A stretch of DNA of 64,000 bases from Pigmentiphaga litoralis (GTDB taxonomy: Bacteria; Pseudomonadota; Gammaproteobacteria; Burkholderiales; Burkholderiaceae_B), in assembly GCF_014651835.1 (NCBI RefSeq), contig NZ_BMXQ01000001.1:1812801-1876800 (forward strand), written 5' to 3'. Shown here piece by piece: positions 8,444 through 17,453 of this stretch. The translations under genes were made by a program, and so were the position numbers. The notes beneath the pieces were generated by a model. The model saw only the letters and a list, made by a program, of their open reading frames with translations. It had not been told where the DNA came from and made no database searches. The stretch's first letter is position 1. Each line of letters opens with the position of its first letter.

Positions 8444-9679
8444 CTAGAACCGCTCGGCCGAAAAGGGTGCCAGATCGACGCCGGTCGGCCGCCCTGCCAC
8501 CAGATTGGCAATCTCGCGTCCCGTCGTCGCCCCGCCGCACATGCCGACGTGACCATGACCGAACCCCAGCCACACGTTGGCAACGCCCGGCGCGCGATCG
8601 ATGACCGGCATGCTGTCGGGCAGGCAGGGCCGATGTCCCATCCACTCGGTGCTGCGGCTGGCGTCCAGGTGCGGGAACATGTCCTTGCCGCGCGACAGCA
8701 GCACGGCGGACCGGCGGTAGTCCGGCGGCGCCTTCAATCCCGCAAATTCGACCGACCCAGCCAGCCGCAGGCCCTTGGCCATCGGATTGACCATCATGTT
8801 GTGTTCGACCGCCATGACGGTGTGCTTCAGTTGGAGGTTCGAACTGTTGACGGTCACGTGATAGCCGCGCTGCGTCTCCAGCGGAATCCGCGTGCCCAGC
8901 GCCCGGGTCAGCGACCCCGACCATGCCCCGGCCGCCACGACCACGCCATCGCACGCCAGCACTTCACCCTGCGCCAGCCGCACGCCAGTCACGGTGTCGC
9001 CGCGGCGCACGAAGCCGGTCGCCTGATCGGTCACCTTGCTCGCGCCATCGCGCATGCACTGCGCATACAAGGCCTTGACCAGTTCTGACGGATCCAGCGT
9101 GGACCCGTTTTCCGGCGCCAGGATGCCGAAGCGAAACTTGCCGCGCAGATCGGGCTCCAGCGTTTCCAGTTCGTCCTGCGCCACGTCGCGCATCTCGACG
9201 CCCAGTCGGCGCCGCAGGTCCATGCCCCACTGCCATTGCCGCGCGATCTCGCGTCCGGAATAGACATACAGACAGCCGGTCCGGCGCACCAGTGCCTGCG
9301 CATTCGCATGGGCCAGCAAGGGACCATAGTTGTCGAAGATGGGCGCCAGCAGGTTGCGCATGGCGGTGGCGATCCGGACGACCTCGGCCGGACGGGAATG
9401 ACGCAAAAAGCGCAGCAACCACGGCATGGCCGCCGGCAGATACGTGCCGCGAACGGTCAACGGGCCCAATGGATCGAGCAGCCAGCCCGGCACCTTCTTC
9501 CACATGCCCGGCATGCCGACGGGCAGGCAGGCGCTGGGCGACAGGGAACCCGCATTGCCGAACGAACAGGCCTCGCCTGCGTCGCGGGGATCCAGGAAGG
9601 TGACCTGATGGCCGTCGCGCTGCAGCCATGCGGCTGTGCAGACGCCGACGATTCCGGTCCCGATGACAACAACGTGCAT
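8444..9679 (-). CDS. FAD-dependent oxidoreductase, D-amino acid dehydrogenase (DadA)-like
   Basis: 411 aa. The N-terminal Rossmann FAD motif is VVVIGTGIVGVCTA (GxGxxG at residues 7-12). The DadA-type segment ACSFGNAGSLSPSACLPVGMPGM follows, and the C-terminal GFGHGHVGMCGGATTGREIA forms the second FAD contact. The DAO/DadA family oxidises D-amino acids or related secondary amines, passing electrons to the membrane chain. First gene of the hyuA-hyuB-tctC operon; two TGGATCCA sites lie upstream. Inference: oxidises an amino-acid-like intermediate linked to the HyuAB reaction. Confidence 0.88.
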   Translation of the reverse strand: MHVVVIGTGIVGVCTAAWLQRDGHQVTFLDPRDAGEACSFGNAGSLSPSACLPVGMPGMWKKVPGWLLDPLGPLTVRGTYLPAAMPWLLRFLRHSRPAEVVRIATAMRNLLAPIFDNYGPLLAHANAQALVRRTGCLYVYSGREIARQWQWGMDLRRRLGVEMRDVAQDELETLEPDLRGKFRFGILAPENGSTLDPSELVKALYAQCMRDGASKVTDQATGFVRRGDTVTGVRLAQGEVLACDGVVVAAGAWSGSLTRALGTRIPLETQRGYHVTVNSSNLQLKHTVMAVEHNMMVNPMAKGLRLAGSVEFAGLKAPPDYRRSAVLLSRGKDMFPHLDASRSTEWMGHRPCLPDSMPVIDRAPGVANVWLGFGHGHVGMCGGATTGREIANLVAGRPTGVDLAPFSAERF

Positions 9680-9736
9680 GGCATTCCCGGTGCTTGTGCG
9701 AGTCCGTGCATGCCTGGCGGCACGGTCGCACCAAAG

Positions 9737-9744
9737 TGGATCCA
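9737..9744. promoter_or_regulatory. TGGATCCA site upstream of the DadA-like/hyuAB operon (candidate GntR operator)
   Basis: Lies 58 bp upstream of the DadA-like start. The surrounding 20 bp (9726-9745) differ at one position from the flank-plus-palindrome at 2702-2721 before gntR; such conservation over 7 kb suggests one regulator binding both. The 451-bp gap 9680-10130 otherwise holds a second core at 9944 and the lpxO terminator. Confidence 0.6.
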
Positions 9745-9943
9745 GAACTGAAGAAACTGAATTCAGTCAGCGTGTTTGTGATCCACTATTCGGCAGAATG
9801 CGTAGGGTGTCAATAGGGCGACAGCGGCAAACGGAGCGACCTCAAAGCCGCGCAAATGCTTGTCCTGCAAAGCGTTTTCGCGGATTCACACACCGCATCT
9901 TTGCTGAACTAAATTTTGCAACATCGCGCGCCGCTGTCTGCAT

Positions 9944-9951
9944 TGGATCCA
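9944..9951. promoter_or_regulatory. Second TGGATCCA core in the lpxO-dadA gap
   Basis: An 8-bp palindromic core whose outer positions are less symmetric than at 2709, about 207 bp from the first site upstream of the same operon. It could be an auxiliary operator for looping or a chance match; no gene lies between the two. Confidence 0.35.
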
Positions 9952-10070
9952 GTATCAGGCCGCGACACGCCATTGCATCGCACCGGGTCCACCCCGCGCC
10001 AAATCGTTTGCCGCGCCCTGCCCCATCGCAGTGCAGGATCCGCGAGCCGCGATGGTGCATGCCCGGGCGC

Positions 10071-10101
10071 AAAAAAAGGCCGCGCATGGCGGCCTCTTTT
10101 T
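10071..10101 (-). terminator. Intrinsic terminator after lpxO
   Basis: Stem AGGCCGC (10077-10083) pairs with GCGGCCT (10089-10095) around a 5-nt loop. The A-run at 10071-10076 gives a U-tract on the minus strand, 30-60 bp past the lpxO stop. A T-run on the other side makes it potentially bidirectional. Confidence 0.8.
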
Positions 10102-10130
10102 GTCTTTCCGACGGAATCGGAAGACGGCGA

Positions 10131-11030
10131 TCAGATGGCGATGATCAACGCCACCACGCCAATGATCAACGCTGCCTTCGTCAGGCGATACACGGTGCGG
10201 TTCCAGTTCTTCAATTTGCGCCGATACTGGCCGCCCACCCACACGATGTAGAACAGCTTGTTGATCAAACCGGTCTTGTCGCCGTCTTCATTGGGCGAGC
10301 TTGCCGCGGTCATGACCTTGCGGCCGAACCAGTGGTTGAAGGCCTGCGCCCAGCGCGTCTTGAGCGGACGCTCCACGTCGCAAAACAGAATGATGCGGTC
10401 CTTGTCGGACCCGTTCTGCGCCCAGTGGATGAAGGTCTCGTCGAACACCACGCTTTCGCCATCGCGCCAGCTGTAACGCTGGCCATCGACCTCGATAAAG
10501 CAGCGGTCGTCATTGGGCGTCTCCAGCCCCAGGTGATACCGCAAGGACCCCGCGAACGGATCGCGATGCCTGTTCAAGGTCGCGCCAGGGGGCAGTTCCG
10601 CAAACATCGCCGCCTTGACCTCGGGGATCCCGCGCAGGATTTCCACGGTACGGGGGCAGAACTCGCCCGCCGACGGGTGCTCGGCTTCATACCACTTCAG
10701 ATAAAACCGTTTCCAGCCCGACTTGAAGAAGGAATTGAAGCCCGCGTCATTGTTCCTGGCGGCAGCGCGAATGCGCTGCGCCTCGCGCAGGTTGACCGCT
10801 TCGTCGCGAATGATTTCCCAGTTGTCATCCAGCGCCTTGAGCGCCGGCAGCCGGTCGGCCGGAATGTAGGGAATGGCCGGCACGCGCGAGAACATATACA
10901 TGAACACGTTGATCGGCGCGACGATCGACGAATGGTCGAACAGCTGGCGAAAGAAAGGCAGTCGCACCCGGCCGCGCAAATGCACGTAGGCAATGCAGCC
11001 GAGATAGAGCGCAATGATGACCCATTTCAT
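10131..11030 (-). CDS. lpxO: Lipid A hydroxylase LpxO (aspartyl/asparaginyl beta-hydroxylase family)
   Basis: 299 aa. A hydrophobic N-terminal anchor (residues 1-16) and a hydrophobic C-terminal tail flank a cytoplasmic Fe(II)/2-oxoglutarate oxygenase domain. The iron facial triad is visible as HRD (His155, Asp157) and IHWAQN (His202), with a downstream Arg212 for 2-oxoglutarate. LpxO adds a 2-hydroxyl to the secondary acyl chain of lipid A. Membrane anchors distinguish it from peptide hydroxylases of the same family. A terminator follows; the neighbouring qor gene is 43 bp upstream on the same strand, so they may share a promoter. Confidence 0.85.
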   Translation of the reverse strand: MKWVIIALYLGCIAYVHLRGRVRLPFFRQLFDHSSIVAPINVFMYMFSRVPAIPYIPADRLPALKALDDNWEIIRDEAVNLREAQRIRAAARNNDAGFNSFFKSGWKRFYLKWYEAEHPSAGEFCPRTVEILRGIPEVKAAMFAELPPGATLNRHRDPFAGSLRYHLGLETPNDDRCFIEVDGQRYSWRDGESVVFDETFIHWAQNGSDKDRIILFCDVERPLKTRWAQAFNHWFGRKVMTAASSPNEDGDKTGLINKLFYIVWVGGQYRRKLKNWNRTVYRLTKAALIIGVVALIIAI

Positions 11031-11073
11031 GGTGACGTCCTTTGCGGGCGAGGGGGCGGCGGACTGAAGGCGC

Positions 11074-12051
11074 TCAGTCCAGCGTCAGCACCGTCGAACC
11101 CGTCGTTTTTCTCGTGGCGAGCGCTTCGTGCGCCTCGCCGATGTTTTCCAGGCGGAACCGCTGCTCGATGCGGACCTTGATCTTCTTGGCCAGCACCAGC
11201 GCGAACAGGTCGTCGGCCGCTGCCTGCATCTTTTCCAGGGTGTTGACGTGATGACCCACCATGGGCCGGGTCACGAACAGCGAGCCCTTCTGCGCCAGGA
11301 TGCCCAGATTCACGCCGGTGACCGGGCCCGAGGCGTTGCCGAAGCTGACCATCAAACCTCGCTGCTGCAGGCAGTCGAGCGAGGTTTCCCATGTGTCCTT
11401 GCCCACGCCGTCATAGACCACTGGCACTTTCTTGCCCTTGGTCAATTCGATCACGCGTTCCACCACGTTTTCCTTGCTGTAGTCGATCACGGCCCATGCG
11501 CCGTTGGCCTTGGCCAGCGCGGCTTTTTCTGGCGTGGATGCGGTGCCGATCAGCTTGACGCCCAGTGCCTTGGCCCACTGGCACGCGATCAGGCCCACGC
11601 CGCCCGCCGCCGCATGGAACAGGATCGTCTCGTTGCCCTGCAGGCGATACGTCTGGCGGAACAGGTACTGCGCGGTCAGGCCCTTGAGCATGATGGCCGC
11701 GCCTTCTTCGAAGCTGATGCCATCCGGCAGCCTGACGACCTGCGCCGCCGGCACATTGCGCACTTCGGCATAGGCGCCCAGCGGGCTCTGGCCGTAGGCG
11801 ACCCGATCGCCCACCTTCAAGTGCTTGACGCGTGGACCCACCGCATCCACCACGCCGGCGCCCTCGAACCCCAGGCCGGACGGCAGCGAGCCCTTGTACA
11901 AGCCCGTACGGTAATAGATGTCGATGAAGTTCAGGCCCACGGCATGTTGACGGATACGGACCTCGCCCGCCTCGGGCTTGGGAACATCGACCTCGACCAG
12001 CTTCAGTACTTCGGGGCCACCGTATGCGTCGATACGAATTGCCTTGGGCAT
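11074..12051 (-). CDS. NADPH:quinone oxidoreductase, zeta-crystallin-like (QorA)
   Basis: 325 aa, the family length. The N-terminal GroES-like domain shows IDIYYRTGLY and GFEGAGVVDAVG. The Rossmann domain shows AAAGGVGLIACQWAKALG (NADPH-binding AxxGxxG). Zinc-ligand cysteines of alcohol dehydrogenases are absent, as expected for quinone reductases of the MDR superfamily. Divergent from upp, with a 115-bp shared region. Confidence 0.9.
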   Translation of the reverse strand: MPKAIRIDAYGGPEVLKLVEVDVPKPEAGEVRIRQHAVGLNFIDIYYRTGLYKGSLPSGLGFEGAGVVDAVGPRVKHLKVGDRVAYGQSPLGAYAEVRNVPAAQVVRLPDGISFEEGAAIMLKGLTAQYLFRQTYRLQGNETILFHAAAGGVGLIACQWAKALGVKLIGTASTPEKAALAKANGAWAVIDYSKENVVERVIELTKGKKVPVVYDGVGKDTWETSLDCLQQRGLMVSFGNASGPVTGVNLGILAQKGSLFVTRPMVGHHVNTLEKMQAAADDLFALVLAKKIKVRIEQRFRLENIGEAHEALATRKTTGSTVLTLD

Positions 12052-12166
12052 GAGTCACTCCTTGAATTGGATACCTGCGATTCTAATCGCACGCATACAA
12101 TCGCCGTGAATGCCGGCCCGGCATCGACCAGAACCGGGCCGCCCAGCGTGTATTGCAAGGTACGTT

Positions 12167-12817
12167 ATGAAGACAGATCCCCGCTTCCCGAACATGTTCA
12201 TCCTCGATCACCCGTTGATCCAGCACAAACTCACCTTGATGCGTGACAAAGAGACGTCCACCCGCACGTTTCGCCAGTTGCTGCGCGAGCTGACCCTGTT
12301 GATGGGCTATGACGTGACGCGCAATCTGCCGCTCACCACCCGCCAGGTCGAAACGCCCATGACGACCATGGACGCACCCGTCATTGCCGGCAAGAAACTG
12401 GCCGTGGTGCCGGTGCTGCGCGCAGGCATCGGCATGGCGGACGGCCTGCTGGACCTGGTGCCGTCGGCCCGCATCGGCCACATCGGGCTGTATCGCGACG
12501 CCGACCTGCGCCCGGTCGAATACCTGGTGCGCCTGCCCGAACTGGAAGGCCGCACCTTCATCCTGTGCGACCCGATGATAGGCACCGGCTACTCGGCAGC
12601 CCATGCCGTCGACGTGCTGAAAACGCGCGGCGTGCCTGCCGCCGACATCCTGTTCCTGGCGCTGGTGGCGTCGCCCGAGGGCATGAAGGTCTTTTGCGAC
12701 CTGCACCCCGACGTGCCGATCTACATCGCCGCGCTGGACGACCACCTGGACGAAAACGCCTACATCGTGCCGGGCCTGGGCGATGCCGGCGACCGCCTCT
12801 TCGGCACCAAGCACTGA
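12167..12817 (+). CDS. upp: Uracil phosphoribosyltransferase
   Basis: 216 aa. Catalyses uracil + PRPP to UMP in pyrimidine salvage. Family landmarks: [27 protein letters not shown], the PRPP loop region [13 protein letters not shown], and the C-terminal uracil-binding [13 protein letters not shown]. The ATG at 12167 (AAGG upstream, family-typical MKTDPRFPN) is preferred to an in-frame codon 57 bp upstream. An AI-2E permease gene follows after 19 bp. Confidence 0.95.
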   Translation: MKTDPRFPNMFILDHPLIQHKLTLMRDKETSTRTFRQLLRELTLLMGYDVTRNLPLTTRQVETPMTTMDAPVIAGKKLAVVPVLRAGIGMADGLLDLVPSARIGHIGLYRDADLRPVEYLVRLPELEGRTFILCDPMIGTGYSAAHAVDVLKTRGVPAADILFLALVASPEGMKVFCDLHPDVPIYIAALDDHLDENAYIVPGLGDAGDRLFGTKH

Positions 12818-12836
12818 TCCACGCATCACCCATGTC

Positions 12837-13868
12837 ATGATCCCCAGCCCGCAGGCGCGCCGTTTCGACACCCCACAGCTGTGTCTGTTCGCCAGTTGGG
12901 CGATCATGGCCATCGGCCTGATCGGCATTCTGCACTTGCACCTGCTGCTGGCGCTGCTGGCGGGGCTGCTGGTCTATCAATTGGTGCACACGCTGGCGCC
13001 GCTGATGCAGCGCCGGTTTTCGGATGAACGGGCGCGGCTGATTGCGGTGGCCTTCCTGGCTGCCGTCATCATCGGCCTGCTGACCGCCGCGGTGCTGGCG
13101 GGCGTGGCCTTCATGCGCAGCGAAGCCGCGCGGCTGCCCATGCTGTACGACCGGCTGACCGCGATCATTGCGCAGGCCCGGTTGCAGTTGCCCGGCTTTC
13201 TTGTCGACTACCTGCCCGACAATCCGGCCGAAATCCGCGCCACCGTAACGGACTGGGTCACCGAGCACACCCAGCAACTCCAGGTGGCCGGCAAGGGCGC
13301 CATCACCGCCTTCGTCCATCTGTTGATCGGCATGGTGCTGGGCGCGATGATCGCCTTGCAGCAGACGCAGCCGGGCCACGTGCGCAAGCCCCTGGCGCTG
13401 GAACTGGGCGGCCGCGCCGAACTTCTGAGCAACGCCTTCCAGCGCGTGGTGTTCGCGCAGGTGCGCATCTCGCTGCTCAATACGGCCTTCACGGCCTTGT
13501 TCCTGCTGGTCGCGCTGCCGCTGTTCGGTGTCAAGCTGCCACTGAGCAAGACATTGGTGTTGGTGACCTTCGTGGCGGGACTGCTGCCTGTCGTGGGCAA
13601 CCTGATCTCGAACACCCTGATCGTGCTGGTGGGCGTGTCTGTCTCGCTGTCGGTCGGGATCGCGGCGCTTGTGTTTCTGGTCCTGATCCACAAGCTCGAA
13701 TACTTCCTGAACGCCCGGATCGTGGGGGCGCGCATCCAGGCAAGTTCGTGGGAAATCCTGCTGGCCATGCTGGTGCTGGAAGCCGCCTTCGGGGTGCCGG
13801 GCCTGGTGGCCGCGCCCATCTACTACGCCTATCTGAAAAGCGAACTGGCGCGGCGGCAACTGGTGTAG
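12837..13868 (+). CDS. AI-2E family transporter (PerM-like permease)
   Basis: 343 aa. About seven to eight hydrophobic segments: two near residues 20-50, one at 70-95, a soluble loop at about 100-170, then a cluster to the C-terminus containing LVTFVAGLLPVVGNLISNT and LNARIVGARI, typical of the AI-2E/PerM superfamily. The family includes TqsA and Na+/H+ antiporters; substrate unknown. The start at 12837 lacks a clear ribosome site; close linkage to upp suggests coupling. Confidence 0.8.
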   Translation: MIPSPQARRFDTPQLCLFASWAIMAIGLIGILHLHLLLALLAGLLVYQLVHTLAPLMQRRFSDERARLIAVAFLAAVIIGLLTAAVLAGVAFMRSEAARLPMLYDRLTAIIAQARLQLPGFLVDYLPDNPAEIRATVTDWVTEHTQQLQVAGKGAITAFVHLLIGMVLGAMIALQQTQPGHVRKPLALELGGRAELLSNAFQRVVFAQVRISLLNTAFTALFLLVALPLFGVKLPLSKTLVLVTFVAGLLPVVGNLISNTLIVLVGVSVSLSVGIAALVFLVLIHKLEYFLNARIVGARIQASSWEILLAMLVLEAAFGVPGLVAAPIYYAYLKSELARRQLV

Positions 13869-13957
13869 TCATGCACCCAGCGAGTCTGGCCGAAGCACGC
13901 CCAACCTGACGGCCACCTGAAAATGATTGGCGTGTCAGCAACTGCATTGACAATCAC

Positions 13958-13967
13958 TGCCTAGGCA
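13958..13967. promoter_or_regulatory. TGCCTAGGCA palindrome before marR (candidate operator)
   Basis: A perfect 10-bp palindrome 6 bp upstream of the MarR ATG. The same core recurs at 14521-14530 before the efflux operon. MarR proteins typically bind such symmetric sites over promoters, so autorepression is likely. Confidence 0.7.
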
Positions 13968-13973
13968 ACAATA

Positions 13974-14480
13974 ATGTTAGCCATGGTCAAGCAATCTTCC
14001 CCTCCCCTTCACGACGACGACGCCCAATTGCGCGAGTCGCTTCGCCGCTATAACCCCGACGATAGCGTCGGCTACATGGTCAAGCAGGCGCACGTGGTAC
14101 TGCAGCGTGCCGTCGACAGCGAAATGACGGCCATTGATCTGACCGCCATGCAATGGCGGCCGCTGATCATGCTGGCCATGGGGATGGGCGACACGGCCGC
14201 GGATCTTGCGCGCCAGGCCTGTGTGGATACGGGCGCCGTGACCCGCATGCTGGACCGGCTTGAAAGCAAGGGCCTGGTGCGGCGCGTGCGCAGCGTGGAA
14301 GACCGGCGGGTGATCAAGCTGGAACTGACGCTGGAAGGCCGACAGGTGGCCCTGCAGATTCCGGCCTTGCTGGAGACCGTCATGGCGCGCCTGACCCGCG
14401 GCTTTGCCGCTGACGAAATCGAGCAGTTCAAGGGCTTGCTGCGACGGATGATCACCAACGCGGACACCCCGGCGGCCTGA
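13974..14480 (+). CDS. MarR family transcriptional regulator (EmrR-like)
   Basis: 168 aa. The winged helix-turn-helix is clear: AADLARQACVDTGAVTRMLDRLESKGLVRR, then the wing SVEDRRVIKLELT. Start ATG at 13974; an alternative in-frame ATG is 9 nt downstream, with neither having a strong ribosome site. It lies just upstream of a NodT-EmrA-EmrB pump, and matching palindromes precede both, so the likely job is ligand-relieved repression of that pump, as EmrR/MprA does in Escherichia coli. Confidence 0.9.
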   Translation: MLAMVKQSSPPLHDDDAQLRESLRRYNPDDSVGYMVKQAHVVLQRAVDSEMTAIDLTAMQWRPLIMLAMGMGDTAADLARQACVDTGAVTRMLDRLESKGLVRRVRSVEDRRVIKLELTLEGRQVALQIPALLETVMARLTRGFAADEIEQFKGLLRRMITNADTPAA

Positions 14481-14518
14481 GGCCGGCCCACCCGCAAGCG
14501 CTGTGCTTCGACCAATTC

Positions 14519-14532
14519 ACTGCCTAGGCAGT
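14519..14532. promoter_or_regulatory. ACTGCCTAGGCAGT palindrome before the efflux operon (candidate MarR operator)
   Basis: A perfect 14-bp palindrome 44 bp before the outer-membrane factor start; it contains the decamer found before marR. Placement fits promoter occlusion. Confidence 0.75.
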
Positions 14533-14575
14533 TACAGACTAAACAACAATATTCAGCTTCCTGTAAGACTACGCC

Positions 14576-16015
14576 ATGAAACCTCTCTTCTTCGCGCCGC
14601 TGGTCCTTGCCTTGGCCGCTTGCGCACACATGGATCCCAACGGCAGCACCCGCCGTCCGATCGACGTTGCGGCCCTTGGCGCGCAAGATGCGCCGGCCCT
14701 GCGATGGCCCGATCAGCAGTGGTGGCAGCGCTATGACGATCCGCAGTTGAACGCGTTGATCACCGATGCCGTTGCAGGCAGTCCCAGCCTGGTCACCGCC
14801 CAGGCCCGCCTGGCCCGGGCCAGTGCAAACGCCAGCGCAGCCAACGCGGCGCTGTACCCGCAGGCCAATGCCACGGCAACCGCCACGCGCCAGCGCTACA
14901 CCGAAAACGGCGCGGTTCCCCCCGCGCTGGGTGGCGAGATCCGCACCGATGCCCGGCTGGCCTTGAACCTGAGCTACGACTTCGACTTCTGGAACCGCAA
15001 CGGGTCGGCGCTCAAAGCCGCGTTGTCGGAATCCCGCGCCGCCGAGGCAGAGACCCACGCGGCCCGCAATATCCTGATGAGTTCAGTGGCGGCGTCGTAC
15101 TTCAATCTGCAGCGCCTGTTCGCCCAGCATGCGGTGCTCGAAGACGCCATCAAGCAACGCGGCGGCGTGTTCGACCTGACGCAGCAACGGTTCCGCAACG
15201 GCATCGACACGCGGGTCGAGGTCAAGCAGGCGGAATCGCTGCTGGCCCAGGCCCGTGCCGACCGCGTGCAGGTGGACGAGGCCATTGCCCTGCAACGCAA
15301 TCAGCTGGCCGCGCTGCTGGGCGCGGCGCCGGACCGCGTCGCCGGCCTGCAGCCGGTCACGCTCGCCGCGCCGTCGTATGCCGCACCGGCCACGGTGCCG
15401 CTGTCGCTGGTCGGCCATCGCGCCGAGATCGTCGCGGCCCGCTGGCGGGTCGAAGCCGCCCAACGCAACGTGGATGTCGCCAAGGCCGCCTTCTATCCCG
15501 ACATCAATATTTCGGCGTTCGCTGGCGTGTCGTCACTTGGCTTTCCCAAGCTGTTCGAAGGCGGCAGCGGCATCTTTGGCGTCGGTCCGGCGATCACCCT
15601 GCCGATTTTCGAGGGAGGCCGTCTGAACGCCAACCTGCAGGGCCGGCAGGCGGACATCGACCTGGCGATTGCCAGCTACAACCAGGCCGTGATCGACGCG
15701 GTGCATGAAGTCAGCGACACCCTGGATTCGATCCGTGCGCTGAGCCGCCAGGCCGCCGAACAACGCCAGGCGCGGCAAGCCACCGAAGAGGCCTACAACC
15801 TGGCGCTGCAACGCTACAAGGCCGGCCTGGGCAACTACCTGACGGTGCTGACCGCGCAGAGCACCGTGCTGGCGCAGGAACGGCTCGACACCGACCTGCA
15901 GGCGCGCGCGTTCACGCTCGACGTGGCGCTGGCGCGCGCGCTTGGCGGCGGCGTGGCGTTGCCCGACAGCCTGACGACGCTGCCACCCGCCACGGTGGCC
16001 ACGACCAGGCGCTGA
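14576..16015 (+). CDS. Efflux outer membrane factor lipoprotein, NodT/OprM family
   Basis: 479 aa. A lipoprotein signal (LALAAC, Cys at about residue 16) is followed by two repeats of the TolC-like OEP domain. Typical motifs are LRWPDQQWWQRYDDPQLNALI near the start, LSYDFDFWNRN, and in the second half INISAFAGVSSLGF and GPAITLPIFEGGRL. It would form the outer-membrane duct for the adjacent EmrA/EmrB. First gene of the three-gene operon. Confidence 0.93.
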   Translation: MKPLFFAPLVLALAACAHMDPNGSTRRPIDVAALGAQDAPALRWPDQQWWQRYDDPQLNALITDAVAGSPSLVTAQARLARASANASAANAALYPQANATATATRQRYTENGAVPPALGGEIRTDARLALNLSYDFDFWNRNGSALKAALSESRAAEAETHAARNILMSSVAASYFNLQRLFAQHAVLEDAIKQRGGVFDLTQQRFRNGIDTRVEVKQAESLLAQARADRVQVDEAIALQRNQLAALLGAAPDRVAGLQPVTLAAPSYAAPATVPLSLVGHRAEIVAARWRVEAAQRNVDVAKAAFYPDINISAFAGVSSLGFPKLFEGGSGIFGVGPAITLPIFEGGRLNANLQGRQADIDLAIASYNQAVIDAVHEVSDTLDSIRALSRQAAEQRQARQATEEAYNLALQRYKAGLGNYLTVLTAQSTVLAQERLDTDLQARAFTLDVALARALGGGVALPDSLTTLPPATVATTRR

Positions 16016-16076
16016 TCCGGCGCCGACGACGACTGCCCCTATTCCCTTATTTATCTATCGAACACCGAGGCTTTCC

Positions 16077-17429
16077 ATGGAAAACGCTCAGACTCCCACC
16101 CCCGCGCAAGCGTCCAACCCCAAACGCAAACGGCTGCTGCTGACGGCCGCCGGCGTCTTCGTGCTGTGCGCGATCGGCTATGGCGCCTACTGGGCGGTCG
16201 TGGCCCGTCATTTCGAAGACACCGATGACGCCTACGTGCAGGGCAATCTGGTGCAGATCACGCCGCAGATCGCGAGCACGGTGTCGGCCATCAATGCGGA
16301 TGACACGGACTTTGTGAAGGCCGGACAGGTGCTGGTGCAACTGGACCGCGCCGATGCGCAGGTCGCGCTGGACCAGGCACAGGCCGCGCTGGCGCAGACG
16401 GTGCGCCAGGTGCGCACGCTGTACGCCAACAATGGCGCCCTGGGCGCGAACATCACGGTGCGCCAGGCCGACATCGACAAGACGCAATCCGACCTGGCTC
16501 GTGCCCAGGCCGACCTGAAGCGCCGCGAAGAACTGGCCGCCACCGGCGCCGTCAGCGGCGAAGAACTGCTGCACGCGCAGACCACCGTGGCCAACGCCAA
16601 GTCGGCCGTGGCCTCGGCCAAGGCGGCTCTGGTCGCGTCGCGCGAACAGCTCGCCACCAACACTGCACTCACCGACGGCACGTCGGTCGAACAGCATCCC
16701 AACGTGCTGGGCGCCGCCGCCAAGGTGCGCGAGGCCTACCTGAACCTGTCGCGCTCGTCCTTGCCGGCGCCGGTCAGCGGGTACGTGGCCAAGCGCAGCG
16801 TGCAGGTCGGCCAGCGCGTGGCCCCGGGCACGCCGCTCATGACCATCGTGCCGCTGGACCAGGTCTGGGTCGATGCCAACTTCAAGGAAGTGCAGCTGGG
16901 CAAGATGCGCATCGGCCAGCCGGTCAAGCTGACGGCCGACGTCTACGGGTCCAAGGTCGAATACCGCGGCACCGTGGCGGGCCTGGGCGCAGGCACGGGC
17001 GCGGCGTTTGCGCTGCTGCCTGCGCAGAACGCCACCGGCAACTGGATCAAGGTCGTGCAGCGCCTGCCCGTGCGCATCGCGCTCGATCCCAAAGAAGTCG
17101 AGGCGCACCCGCTGCGGGTGGGCCTGTCCATGCAGGCGGAAGTCGACATCACGTCGACCGACGGCAAGACGCTGTCCGAAGGCAGCCGTACCGCCACGGC
17201 ATACAGCACCACCGCGCTGGACCACACCTCGGAAGATGCCGACAAGCTGGTGGCCGCGACCATCGCCGACAACCTGGGCAAGCGTCCGGGCGCTGCCGCC
17301 GCGTCGGCGCATGCGTCCGCCGCCGGCAAGACGGCAGACCGCAAGACGGCCGACCGCAGCCCGGCCACCGCGCAGCGTCAATCCACCACCGCCACCGCCG
17401 CCAATCGCCGTGCCGTCGGCACGCTGTAA
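16077..17429 (+). CDS. emrA: EmrA-like membrane fusion protein (HlyD family)
   Basis: 450 aa. One N-terminal transmembrane helix (about residues 20-42), then the EmrA signature DTDDAYVQGNLVQITPQIAS. A long alpha-helical hairpin rich in Ala, Gln and Asp follows (about 95-205), then the barrel segment LPAPVSGYVAKRSVQVGQRV and VDANFKEVQL. The C-terminus has a low-complexity Ala/Thr/Ser/Arg tail beyond about 400, absent from most homologues. Bridges EmrB and the outer-membrane factor. Confidence 0.93.
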   Translation: MENAQTPTPAQASNPKRKRLLLTAAGVFVLCAIGYGAYWAVVARHFEDTDDAYVQGNLVQITPQIASTVSAINADDTDFVKAGQVLVQLDRADAQVALDQAQAALAQTVRQVRTLYANNGALGANITVRQADIDKTQSDLARAQADLKRREELAATGAVSGEELLHAQTTVANAKSAVASAKAALVASREQLATNTALTDGTSVEQHPNVLGAAAKVREAYLNLSRSSLPAPVSGYVAKRSVQVGQRVAPGTPLMTIVPLDQVWVDANFKEVQLGKMRIGQPVKLTADVYGSKVEYRGTVAGLGAGTGAAFALLPAQNATGNWIKVVQRLPVRIALDPKEVEAHPLRVGLSMQAEVDITSTDGKTLSEGSRTATAYSTTALDHTSEDADKLVAATIADNLGKRPGAAAASAHASAAGKTADRKTADRSPATAQRQSTTATAANRRAVGTL

Positions 17430-17453
17430 GGCATTGCCGCAAACGGATTCCCC

